Shown piece after piece: positions 50,525 to 61,733 of a stretch of DNA of 64,000 nucleotides. Under the pieces are notes generated by a model. It was not told the origin of the DNA and did not search any database. It was given only the letters and a program-made list of their open reading frames with translations. Position 1 is the stretch's first letter. Each line of letters opens with the position of its first letter. Made by a program: the position numbers and the translations under genes. The DNA comes from UBA9676 sp963730065 (GTDB lineage: Bacteria > Actinomycetota > Actinomycetes > Streptosporangiales > Streptosporangiaceae), in assembly GCA_963730065.1 (NCBI GenBank), contig CAVSQL010000014.1:744001-808000 (forward strand). Reading direction: 5' to 3'.

Positions 50525-51763
50525 CTAGCCGGGATTCTCCGGGAGCGTCACCGCCCGGCCCGCCTGCCATCCGGTGACAAGCTGGGCAGCCATCACGACG
50601 AGCAGGGTCACCACCGGGATGGTCCAGCTTCCGGTCGCGACGTGCAGAAGCTCGACCGCCAGCGGGCCCGTCGCGGCCACGAGATAACCCGCTCCCTGGG
50701 CGAACGCCGACAGCGAGGCGGAGGCCGCCGGGTCGGGCGCCCGGGCCATGGTGAAGTAGATGGCCAGGCCGAGAGCCGCCCCCTGGCCGAGCCCGAGCAG
50801 GAGGACCCAGGCGGCGGCACCGGCCAGCGGCGCGAACCACGCGCCCGCCAGCCCGACGGCGGAGGCCACCACCGTGACGGCGACCAGCCGCCGCTGATCC
50901 CGGGTGCGGTGCGCGAGCACCGGGATCAGCAGCGCGGTGGCCGCGTTACCAAGATTCATCACCGCGAGTAGCGTGCCCGCGTGCTCGGGGGCCACTCCCC
51001 TGTCCCGGAACAGCGTCGGGAGCCAGGAGAGCGTTGCGTAATAAATCAGGCTTTGCAGACCCATGAAGCCCATGACTTGCCAGGCCAGGGCGTGCCTGGA
51101 AACCGTCAGCAACCCGTACTGCCCGGGCGGCGGGACTCCGGCCGGCGCCGTCCGGAAGCGCCATTGCGGCAGCCACACCAGCACCGCCGCTGCCGCCGGC
51201 AGGGCCCATATCCCCAGGGCGAGCGGGACCGACCCGCCGGAGGCCTGGAACAGCGGCACCGCTATCAGCGAGCCCAGGATCGCTCCAGCGGCCAGGCTGA
51301 GCAGGTAGACCCCGATCAGCAGTCCCGCCCTGGCCGGCTGGCGCCGCTTGACCAGGCTCGGCAGCAGCACGTTCATCAGTGCGATGGCCGCGGACGCGAG
51401 CACCGTGCCGGGGAAGAGCAGCCAGCTGGGCAGCGCTGCCCGGCACAGCAGGCCAACGGCGAGCAGTGCCAGGGCTACCAGCAGCACACGCTCTTCGCCG
51501 TGCCGGCGTGACAGCGGCGCAGCGACACCGGCGAACAGCCCGAAGCACACGACCGGGGTCGCGGCGAGCACAGCGATCGTGGCCGACGACAGATGCAGGC
51601 TCGACGAGAGCTCGGGAAACAGTGGCGGCAGGCTCGTGATCGCGCCGCGCAGGTTGAATGCGAGCACGATTATCCCGACCACGAACGCTGCCGTGGCCGG
51701 TCGGCGGTGACGAGCCCGTGCCTTCGCCTTCGCCGTGGCGGGTGGAGCGGCAGAGTCCGGCAT
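50525..51763 (-). CDS. MFS transporter, CynX/NimT type
   Basis: A 412-residue 12-helix transporter. The CynX/NimT signature is clear: FVVGIIVLAFNLRGAITSLP in TM1 and SSATIAVLAATPVVCFGLFA in TM2, followed by RRHGEERVLLVALALLAVG and GTVLASAAIALMNVLLPSLV. Members export or import cyanate, nitroimidazoles and small anions. The start at 51763 has only a weak ribosome site (AAGAA). Nothing in the surroundings shows the substrate. Confidence 0.88.
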   Translation of the reverse strand: MPDSAAPPATAKAKARARHRRPATAAFVVGIIVLAFNLRGAITSLPPLFPELSSSLHLSSATIAVLAATPVVCFGLFAGVAAPLSRRHGEERVLLVALALLAVGLLCRAALPSWLLFPGTVLASAAIALMNVLLPSLVKRRQPARAGLLIGVYLLSLAAGAILGSLIAVPLFQASGGSVPLALGIWALPAAAAVLVWLPQWRFRTAPAGVPPPGQYGLLTVSRHALAWQVMGFMGLQSLIYYATLSWLPTLFRDRGVAPEHAGTLLAVMNLGNAATALLIPVLAHRTRDQRRLVAVTVVASAVGLAGAWFAPLAGAAAWVLLLGLGQGAALGLAIYFTMARAPDPAASASLSAFAQGAGYLVAATGPLAVELLHVATGSWTIPVVTLLVVMAAQLVTGWQAGRAVTLPENPG

Positions 51764-51857
51764 TTCTTGTCACGCTACTGCCTGCTCTGACGGCATCCGC
51801 AAGCGGGCCGGGCGCGGCTGGTGATGACAGTAAAACTGGAAAGTGGCGCATTTTCGG

Positions 51858-54662
<2,805 letters not shown>

Positions 54663-55175
54663 GGCGTGCTCATCTCCTGTCTGCATCCGGGTATCGGCAT
54701 CCCGCATCCCCGGCCCCTCCCTGAATCCTGCCGCAGCCCGCTCCCCGGCGCTGCCCACCTGGCCTGGCATGAACCGGTAGACCCGGGCCAGGCTCCCCAC
54801 CCCAGCTAAGGCTCAGCAAGGTATCTCGATATCAAGGTACCTTGCTATCACCGTAGGCACACTGTGCCTCGACGTCAAGCTATCTACGCCCACCCCAGAC
54901 CCGCGGCAGCGCTCAGCCGCTGGCCCTTCAGCCCTTCGCAGATTGACCTCGGTTCTCGGCAACCCGAGCGCCCTGCCCAGACGGCGACGGTAGTCGCGGT
55001 CGTTCAGGATCCGGGTGTCTTGCGAACCGTTGCAGGTGTGACGCCGTGCTCACCCGTCAGGTTGACTGCGACGGCCAAAAAGTCGGTACGGCAGTCCCAC
55101 CGTTGGTTGTTCACCCGGGTCGGCGGACGTCACCGATTACGATGGCATGGTCACCGAACGTGCGGAAGTGACCTC
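54663..55175. other. 513-nt divergent intergenic region between acnA and the RelA/SpoT-like gene
   Basis: Apart from the dyads at 54822-54882, I see no gene with coding support. An open frame continuous with the downstream gene extends up to 54864 but lacks a ribosome site and has no recognisable domain. Base composition falls toward the right-hand end. The region must carry promoters for both divergent genes. Confidence 0.45.
54822..54882. promoter_or_regulatory. Dyad operators upstream of acnA
   Basis: TATCTCGATATCAAGGTA at 54822-54839 is an 18-bp imperfect dyad centred on GATATC. A relative, TGCCTCGACGTCAAGCTA, is at 54865-54882. An overlapping 22-bp near-perfect palindrome with CAAGGTACCTTG at its centre covers 54828-54849. 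The cluster begins about 160 bp upstream of the acnA start. A MarR-family (TamR-like) or other regulator of acnA is plausible; the protein is unknown. Confidence 0.55.
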
Positions 55176-56231
55176 ATGCCGGGACCTCAGGATCAGCTGG
55201 CCGAGCAGGCGCAAAGCCCCGACCCAGTTCGCCTGCGCGAGTCCGACCGGGTCGACGCTGAGCTTCAGGAGCGGATGGAACGGCTGCCGCCCGGCCATCC
55301 GTCCTCCCCCTACAACAGCGACGGCTCCGCCAAGCCACCCGTACCCGACCCGTTCGAGCGCGACCTACCCATCCCCGGCGACCCGGACTACCAGCCCGAC
55401 GCTCTGGCCACCTCAGAAGCCGATCACCCAACGGACAGCTCATCGGAGGGAGTTGATCATCACCCGTACGAAGTCAATGAGGGTGCCGTGGGTGGAGAGC
55501 TCACAGCAGACAGCGAGGCCGATCGCTCCTTAGCCGGAGAAGACATACCCCGCGAAGGTCCTGACGGCTCGTGGGAGTGGAAGGGCTTCCGACTGACCAG
55601 TGAACAGTCGCGTTTAGGAGATCTCGGCATCGCGAAGCGTCGGCAGGCTGAGGGTCGCGACGAGGAGGGTCGTTATGGAGAGGGCGGCTTGACCCCTGCC
55701 ATGCGCCGCATCGAAGCAGCGGTCGAACACGGCCAGCTCATTCCTGACACTGAAAAGTTTGCCCTCAAGAGCACTGACCGCTTTAAACAAAAGCTTGCCG
55801 AGCGAATCAGCCTCCAGCCTGGTGAGTCGGCTGAGGTCCTCCTGTCTCGTATCCACGACGGGATCAGGTATACGTTCGTGTACGACGATGAGGACTACAG
55901 TATCGGCACCGGAGAGACCGAAGCGGCGCTAGGAAGAAGTGGTTATGAACTGATCACCCGCAAACCGAGTTGGGATAGCGTTGATTACAAAGGTGTGAAT
56001 TCTCAATGGCATGATCCAGATAGTGGGCTGCTCTTCGAGGTTCAATTCCACACCCACGCCAGCTGGGACGCCAAACAGAAGACCCACAAAGCGTACGAGC
56101 TGTTGTCTGACCCCCGCGCGTCACCTGAGGAACGAAAGCGGCTCGAGGCGTACCAGCAGGAGATTACCGCCTCTGTCCCTGTACCCCCTGGCGCTCTCGA
56201 AATCCCTTATTACCACATGAAAGGCACCTAG
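55176..56231 (+). CDS. RelA/SpoT-fold nucleotidyltransferase-like protein, putative toxin
   Basis: A 351-residue protein. The first 60 residues carry RMERLPPGHPSSPYN and a Pro-rich PVPDPFERDLPIPGDPDYQP leader; an acidic linker follows. Residues about 190-335 look like a RelA/SpoT pyrophosphokinase domain: KSTDRFKQKLAERI (198-211), SRIHDGIRYTFVYDD (225-238), DYKGVNSQWHD (270-280) and FEVQFHTHASWDAKQKTH (287-304), the last holding the Glu of the EVQ motif. There is no HD hydrolase, TGS or ACT domain and no signal peptide. The ATG at 55176 has GGAAG upstream. A small gene follows three bases after the stop. The likely role is a (p)ppNpp-making toxin; catalysis is inferred from motifs only. Confidence 0.72.
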   Translation: MPGPQDQLAEQAQSPDPVRLRESDRVDAELQERMERLPPGHPSSPYNSDGSAKPPVPDPFERDLPIPGDPDYQPDALATSEADHPTDSSSEGVDHHPYEVNEGAVGGELTADSEADRSLAGEDIPREGPDGSWEWKGFRLTSEQSRLGDLGIAKRRQAEGRDEEGRYGEGGLTPAMRRIEAAVEHGQLIPDTEKFALKSTDRFKQKLAERISLQPGESAEVLLSRIHDGIRYTFVYDDEDYSIGTGETEAALGRSGYELITRKPSWDSVDYKGVNSQWHDPDSGLLFEVQFHTHASWDAKQKTHKAYELLSDPRASPEERKRLEAYQQEITASVPVPPGALEIPYYHMKGT

Positions 56232-56234
56232 GCG

Positions 56235-56498
56235 ATGGCCGAGGAAGTCACGTACTACGCAGTAATCAGCGGAGACCGGACTTCAAGCGATCCATCTGGC
56301 CTCGCTCGCCGACGACGTCTGGGGACAGGTGGTTTCGTCGACGAAGCTTTGCGTAGCGATCTCACCTGGGGGCATACTTCGGCGATCGTCGAATGGAAAC
56401 GAGATGCCATGGACTTCAGCTTGGTTGAAATCAGCGAATTGGAGGCGTCCGCGCTGATTGAGCGGTTCCGGCAAGAGTGGGGTGCGCGGGAGGGCTGA
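56235..56498 (+). CDS. Small partner of the RelA/SpoT-like protein, putative immunity/antitoxin
   Basis: An 87-residue protein starting MAEEVTYYAVISGDRTSSDP. The middle has RRRRLGTGGFVDEALRSDLT and the end WGHTSAIVEWKRD followed by an acidic helix (EISELEASALIERFRQEWG). There is no DNA-binding motif, signal peptide or membrane segment. It begins three bases after the toxin-like gene, with GAAAGG upstream inside that gene, so it is translated from the same message. Small, acidic and tightly linked, it fits a neutralising partner. I know no function for the family. Confidence 0.65.
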   Translation: MAEEVTYYAVISGDRTSSDPSGLARRRRLGTGGFVDEALRSDLTWGHTSAIVEWKRDAMDFSLVEISELEASALIERFRQEWGAREG

Positions 56499-56511
56499 CG
56501 GACGATCCGGC

Positions 56512-58828
56512 TCAGGTTAGGTCGGTGTCGTCTAGGGGGTGCAGGCGGGAGAGCACTTTGGGCAGGTCGTCTTCATATACGACGCCCAGCTGCTTGGTGG
56601 CCCGGGTGATCGCTACATAGAGATCGTTGAGCCCGCGGGGTGAATCGGCCAGAATCCGCAGCGGATCCGCGACCAGGACGGCGTCGAACTCCAGGCCCTT
56701 GGCCTGCGTCACGCTGAGCACGACGACGGGACGGTCCAGGTCGGGGTCGTCCGCGCTGATCACGTCCGGCACGACCTCCGCCACTGCTGCCGTCAGCTCA
56801 GCCAGCCGTGAACCCGGAACGATGACCGCCAGCCGACCGGCTCCGATCCGGCCAGCCTCCCGCGCCGCCAACGGACCCAGCGCGGCAGGCAGATCCCCGG
56901 CCGGCGCCCGCAGCGACCAGGGCACCAGGCCGGTCTGACGGACCGGGCGCGGTGGCACCAGTTCCGGGTCGATCGCGGCCAGTACGTCCCCGGCCACGTC
57001 CGCGATCTCCGCCGGGGTGCGGTAGTTGATGGTCAGCCGCTCCAGCCGCCACCGGTCGTCCAGGTGGGGCCCCAGCACCTCCGGCCAGGACGAGCCGCCG
57101 CCCAGGACGCTGCCCTGCGCCATGTCCCCCACCACGGTCATCGACCGGGCCGGGCAGCGCCGCATGAGCATCCGCCACGCCATCGGCGAGAGCTCCTGCG
57201 CCTCGTCCACCACGATGTGGCCGAACGCCCAGGTGCGGTCGGCGGCGGCCCGTTCCACTGCGGTGCGGCCGTCGTCTTCCTCGTAGCGGTCGGCGAGACG
57301 TTCGGCGTCGATAATGTCGTAGGCGGACAGGATCTCCGCTTCTTCTTCGGGGTTCAGGTCCACGGACCGGGAGCTGTAGGCCAGGTCGAGGACCCCGCGC
57401 GCATAGGCGATCCGCCGCCGACGCTCCCGCTCGCCGCGCGCACGGGCGGCGCGCTGGTCCTCGCCGAGCAGCTCGGCCGCCTCGTCCAGCAGCGGGACAT
57501 CGGCCGGGGTCCACCCGCCGCCAGCGGGCCGCAGGAGGGCCGACCGTTCCTCCGCCGTGAGCAGGCCGCGCCCCGCCGACGCCAGCCGCTCCGGTGAGGA
57601 CAGCAGCTCGGTCAGCAGCCCCTCCGGGGTGAGCCGGGGCCAGAACTCCTCCAGCGCGGCCCGCAACTGCACGCTTTCGCGCAGCTCCTGGCGGATGTCG
57701 GCCAGGTCCTCCTCGCTGAGCAGGTTCCCGCCGCCCAGCACGTCGTACCCGATCTGGCCCGCCACCTGGTTGACCAGGGCGTCGATGAGCAGCCGGTGCG
57801 CGACCGGCCTGGCCTGGTTGTGCGGCAACCGGGTGCGCCGGGCCCGGTCCCGGATCCGGGCGCAGGCCCGCCGGTCCAGCCGCAGAACGTCACGCTCGTG
57901 CCTGACCTCGAGCCCCGACCGCGATCCCCCCTGCCGGGCGCGCATCGCAGCGGCGATCACCTTCGCCATGTCCAGCCTGCCTTTGACCGTGGCCGCGGCC
58001 GCGGGCTCGTCACGGCGCGCCGTGACACCCGGGTACAGGTCGGCGATGGTGGACAGCAGGACCGAGGTCTCGCCCAGGGAGGGCAGCACCTGGCCCACGT
58101 AGCGCAGGAAGGTCGGGTTGGGCCCGATGATCAGCACCGCCCGCCGCGCGAGCTGCTCGCGGTAGGTGTAGAGCAGGAACGCCGCGCGGTGCAGGGCGAC
58201 GGCGGTCTTCCCGGTGCCCGGCCCGCCCTGGACGACGAGCACGCCCTTGTGCGGGGAGCGGATGATCCAGTCCTGCTCGACCTGGATGGTTTCGACGATG
58301 TCGCTCATCTGGCCGGTGCGGCTGGCGCTGAGCGCCGCGAGCAGCGCCGCCTCGCCGGTCAGGCCGTCGGGAAGCCCGTCGCGCGCGGCGTCGGTCAGGT
58401 CGAGCACCTCGTCGTCGAGGCGGATCACCTCCCGGCGCAGGGTCTTGATGTGGCGCCGGCGGCGCACCCCTTCCGGTGAGACCGGGGTGGCCAGGTAGAA
58501 CGGGCGGGCGGCCGGCGCGCGCCAATCGAGCAGCAGCGGCTCGTAGTCGTCGGCCTCGTCGCGGATGCCCATCCGCCCGATGTATCGCGGCTTGGTGTCG
58601 TGGAAGTCGATCCGGCCGAAGCACAGCCCGTTCTCGGCCGCGTCAAGCTGGGCGATCCGCTGCGTGTACATGACCGCGTTGACGTCACGCTCGGTCCGGG
58701 CCTGGGGGGTCCCGCCGGTCTGCCGCAGCGTCTGCGCCAGCCGCGGCCGCCCGGTCCCGCAGGCCGTCGAGGTGGTCGTAGAGCATGGACACATAGGCCT
58801 GCTCTTGCCCCACGTCGCGCTGTGACAC
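56512..58828 (-). CDS. helR: HelD/HelR RNA-polymerase-recycling ATPase, N-terminus frameshifted
   Basis: A UvrD-like superfamily 1 ATPase of about 771 residues as a composite. HelR-type proteins displace stalled or rifamycin-bound RNA polymerase from DNA. The body shows GLCFGRIDFHDTKPRYIGRM, EADDYEPLLLDWRAPAARPF, Walker A VVQGGPGTGKTAVALHRAAF, Walker B IVVDEAQELSPMAW and AKGLEFDAVLVADP. The N-terminal coiled-coil start lies in another frame, from a GTG at 58828: SQRDVGQEQAYVSMLYDHLD. Removing one G near 58741-58752 joins it to RLAQTLRQTGGTPQARTERD. The gene is convergent with the toxin-like pair. Confidence 0.88.
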
Positions 58829-58893
58829 ATCTCCAGCGTAGACAACCCCACCGACTGTCCGGTCGCGCCGGGGCATCGGCACCGGCCCGCGGG

Positions 58894-59250
58894 TCAGCCG
58901 TTGGGTGCCATCTGGGCCAGCGGGACGAAGCGCCGGAGTTTGTCACTGCCCGGGTTCCGTGCCAGGTCGCCGGTGACGCGGACGGTCACATCCGGCTGGC
59001 CGAGACCGCTGTGCGCGAGCGCCTCGGCGAGCCGCAGGCGGAGGGCTTCGCTGCTGACCCCGCCGGCGGCGACGATGTCGGCCTCGATCCCGGTCCGGGT
59101 CTGCCGGACCTGGTAGTCGGCGACCTCCGGGCACCGGAGCATGACCGACCGGATGACGTGCGGATGCAGATCGCCGGCCTGATAGTGGAACACGTCGTCA
59201 GCCCGCCCGTTCACCCGGCCTATGGGGTGCGGGCCGCCGCCCGAGAGCCC
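58894..59250 (-). pseudogene. C-terminal remnant of a PaaK-like CoA ligase
   Basis: The last roughly 115 residues read GRVNGRADDVFHYQAGDLHP, VIRSVMLRCPEVADYQVRQT, then VTGDLARNPGSDKLRRFVPL. This resembles the C-terminal domain of phenylacetate-CoA ligase-like adenylating proteins. Upstream there is no AMP-binding domain, and the open frame dissolves into low-complexity sequence overlapping the next gene. It is probably a truncated relic. Confidence 0.6.
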
Positions 59251-59287
59251 GCGGCCGGCCGGATCACGCCGCCGCCACGGCCGCCGG

Positions 59288-59563
59288 TCACCCGTCACGA
59301 TGGCAGCGGCGCCCCGGATCAGCCGCACCGCCCCGGTGGCCCTCCGGCATGCTGACGACCACCACGAGCACCCCGCAGAACAGGCCGGCACTGATCAGGC
59401 CGGCCGAGATCACGAAGGCGGGAAACCGCTCGCCGCGCTGGGCCGGGCCGAGGAGGGCCGACGCCACGCCGAGGAGCACACCCGCCATCAGGATCAGGGT
59501 GCCGGCCACGGCCAGGAACACGCAGGCGCGCCTCGTCCCGGCGCTCACAGGCGGCGTGTGCAC
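59288..59563 (-). CDS. Small membrane protein, hypothetical
   Basis: A 91-residue product from a GTG at 59563 with GGGTAGGG upstream. Two hydrophobic helices are visible, RACVFLAVAGTLILMAGVLL and an ISAGLISAGLFCGVLVVVVS segment, followed by a short polar tail. I recognise no family. It is near the CoA-ligase relic on the same strand. Confidence 0.55.
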   Translation of the reverse strand: MHTPPVSAGTRRACVFLAVAGTLILMAGVLLGVASALLGPAQRGERFPAFVISAGLISAGLFCGVLVVVVSMPEGHRGGAADPGRRCHRDG

Positions 59564-59754
59564 AAGCCCTACCTACCCCGGCTCACGCTCCTATCCTCAC
59601 GGCCAGCGGGCTGGCGTCCTCGCCCGTGGGCGGCGGGGAAGACGGCAAAGGGCCGTGGCGGCCCCGGGGGGACAGCAGCCAGCCTGGCCGCCGGGCCGGC
59701 GGACGGCTAGGGTCGCATTGATCACCTTTCCGCCCTGGCCGCCCGGAGGCATCC

Positions 59755-61116
59755 ATGGACCACCAGGTCAAATATCTTCTGCAGGAATCCGAGCTGCCCC
59801 GGCAGTGGTACAACGTCATCCCCGACCTGCCCTCTCCCCCGCCCCCGCCGCTGCACCCGGGCACCCGCGAGCCGGTCGGCCCGGACGCCCTCGCCCCGCT
59901 GTTCCCGATGGCGCTGATCCAGCAGGAGGTCTCGCCGGAGCGGTACATCGCGATCCCGGAGCCGGTGCTGGACGTCTACCGGCTGTGGCGGCCCACCCCG
60001 CTGTTCCGGGCCCGGCGGCTGGAGCAGGACCTGGGCACCCCGGCCCGGATCTACTACAAGTACGAGGGCGTCAGCCCGGCCGGCTCGCACAAGCCCAACA
60101 CCGCCGTCCCGCAGGCGTACTACAACGCCCAGGAGGGCGTCACCAAGCTGACCACCGAGACCGGGGCCGGCCAGTGGGGCAGCGCGCTGGCGTTCGCGTC
60201 GGCGCTGTACGGGCTGGAGTGCGAGGTGTGGATGGTCCGCGCCTCCTACGACCAGAAGCCCTACCGCCGGATGCTGATGGAGGCCTACGGGGCGACGGTC
60301 CACCCGAGCCCGTCCGACATCACCGCGGCGGGCAAGGCGGTGCTCGCCGAGCACCCGGACTCGACCGGGAGCCTCGGCATCGCGATCAGCGAGGCGGTCG
60401 AGGTGGCCGGCCCCGACCCGGCCATCAGGTACGCGCTCGGCAGCGTGCTCAACCACGTGCTCATGCACCAGACCGTCATCGGCGAGGAGGCGCTCCAGCA
60501 GCTCGCCCAGGCGGGCGACACGCCGGACGTGATCGTCGGCTGCACCGGCGGCGGGTCCAACTTCTCCGGCCTGGTGTTCCCGTTCCTGCGCGAGAAGCTG
60601 GCGGGCAAGATGAACCCGGTGCTGCGCGCGGTCGAGCCGGCCGCCTGCCCGTCGTTCACCCGCGGCGTGTACGCGTACGACTTCGGGGACACCGCTGGCA
60701 CCACGCCCCTGTTCAAGATGCACACCCTCGGGCACGACTTCGTGCCGGACCCGATCCACGCGGGCGGGCTGCGCTACCACGGCATGTCGCCGCTGCTGTC
60801 GCACATCTACGAGCTGGGCCTGATCGAGGCGGTGGCCAAGCCGCAGTCGGAGTGCTTCGCGGCCGGGCTGCGGTTCGCGCGGACCGAGGGCATCCTGCCC
60901 GCGCCCGAGCCCACCCACGCGATCGCCGCCTGCATCGAGGAGGCGCTGCGCTGCAAGGAGACCGGCGAGGAGAAGGTGATCCTGACCGCCCTGTGCGGGC
61001 ACGGCCTGCTCGACCTGCCTGCCTACAGCAGCTACCAGGCCGGCCAGGTGGCCGACCTCGACCTGCCCGCGCAGGCCGTGGAGGACGCGCTGACCCGGCT
61101 GCCACTGGGGGTCTGA
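59755..61116 (+). CDS. trpB2: TrpB-like pyridoxal-phosphate synthase (TrpB2)
   Basis: A 453-residue PLP enzyme of the TrpB2 branch, longer at the N-terminus than canonical TrpB. The PLP Lys is in GSHKPNTAVPQAYY; the phosphate loop is VGCTGGGSNFSGLVFPFL. QWYNVIPDLPSP and WRPTPLFRARRLEQDLG are TrpB2 marks, and ALCGHGLLDLPAY is near the end. TrpB2 makes tryptophan from indole and serine, or from phosphoserine. trpA is not adjacent. CGGAGG lies five bases before the ATG. Confidence 0.92.
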   Translation: MDHQVKYLLQESELPRQWYNVIPDLPSPPPPPLHPGTREPVGPDALAPLFPMALIQQEVSPERYIAIPEPVLDVYRLWRPTPLFRARRLEQDLGTPARIYYKYEGVSPAGSHKPNTAVPQAYYNAQEGVTKLTTETGAGQWGSALAFASALYGLECEVWMVRASYDQKPYRRMLMEAYGATVHPSPSDITAAGKAVLAEHPDSTGSLGIAISEAVEVAGPDPAIRYALGSVLNHVLMHQTVIGEEALQQLAQAGDTPDVIVGCTGGGSNFSGLVFPFLREKLAGKMNPVLRAVEPAACPSFTRGVYAYDFGDTAGTTPLFKMHTLGHDFVPDPIHAGGLRYHGMSPLLSHIYELGLIEAVAKPQSECFAAGLRFARTEGILPAPEPTHAIAACIEEALRCKETGEEKVILTALCGHGLLDLPAYSSYQAGQVADLDLPAQAVEDALTRLPLGV

Positions 61117-61143
61117 GCGGCGCACCGGGCCCAGCGCCCGAGC

Positions 61144-61566
61144 CTAGCCCGCCGACCCGGCCCACCCGGTCCAGCGCTCGACCTGGACGCGGATCACCGG
61201 GCCGGCCGGCGGGCTAGCCCGGTACTGCGGGTAGCGCCGGGCCAGCAGGGCCAGCGGCGCGGCGATCGCGGCGGGCCCGGCCAGGACGGTGGCGCTGCCG
61301 TCGGCGCGGGCCCACCACAGCCGGTCCCAGTCCGCCTCGTAGTGGTCGGCGAGCATGGCCACCCGCGGCTCGGCCGCGATGTTGCGCAGCCGCGCCAGCC
61401 GCGCGGTCGTCTTCGGCTTGGCGTCGACCGCGCTGTAGATCACGTCCCCGTCCACGGCGAAGGTGACCGGGATGAGGTGGGGCCGGCCGCCGGGGGTCAT
61501 GGTGGCCAGCCGGGCGACGGCGGCGGCCGCGAACCGCCGCCTCGCCTCGCCCGGCTCCAGGTTCAG
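61144..61566 (-). CDS. PPOX-class F420-dependent oxidoreductase, non-standard start
   Basis: A split-barrel protein: MTPGGRPHLIPVTFAVDGDV, KPKTTARLARLRNIAAEPRV and ADHYEADWDRLWWARADGSA match the TIGR03668-type F420 group. The ATG at 61500 would cut off the conserved first strand. The same frame continues upstream as LEPGEARRRFAAAAVARLAT, which homology requires, but holds no ATG, GTG or TTG before a stop. A CTG at 61566 with GGGAGAGAG directly upstream would give 140 residues. Whether CTG is used or a base is missing is unresolved. Confidence 0.75.
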   Translation of the reverse strand: MNLEPGEARRRFAAAAVARLATMTPGGRPHLIPVTFAVDGDVIYSAVDAKPKTTARLARLRNIAAEPRVAMLADHYEADWDRLWWARADGSATVLAGPAAIAAPLALLARRYPQYRASPPAGPVIRVQVERWTGWAGSAG

Positions 61567-61733
61567 CTGCTCTCTCCCGTCACGCTGGCCGCTCCCTCAC
61601 CGCAGGCTCTCCCCTCGCGCTGGCCGCTCCTGCCCCCAGTGATCTTCGCAGCGCCGTCCAAATCTCTCATCGGGGCGGATCTTTCCCAGTACCAGACTGA
61701 CCGGGTGCCGCACCGGTAAGGTCAAATGCTGTC

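Noticed and set aside
54864..55175. Upstream extension of the RelA/SpoT-like gene by 104 codons
   Set aside because: No ribosome site at 54864, overlaps operator dyads, and no recognisable domain; the ATG at 55176 is better supported.
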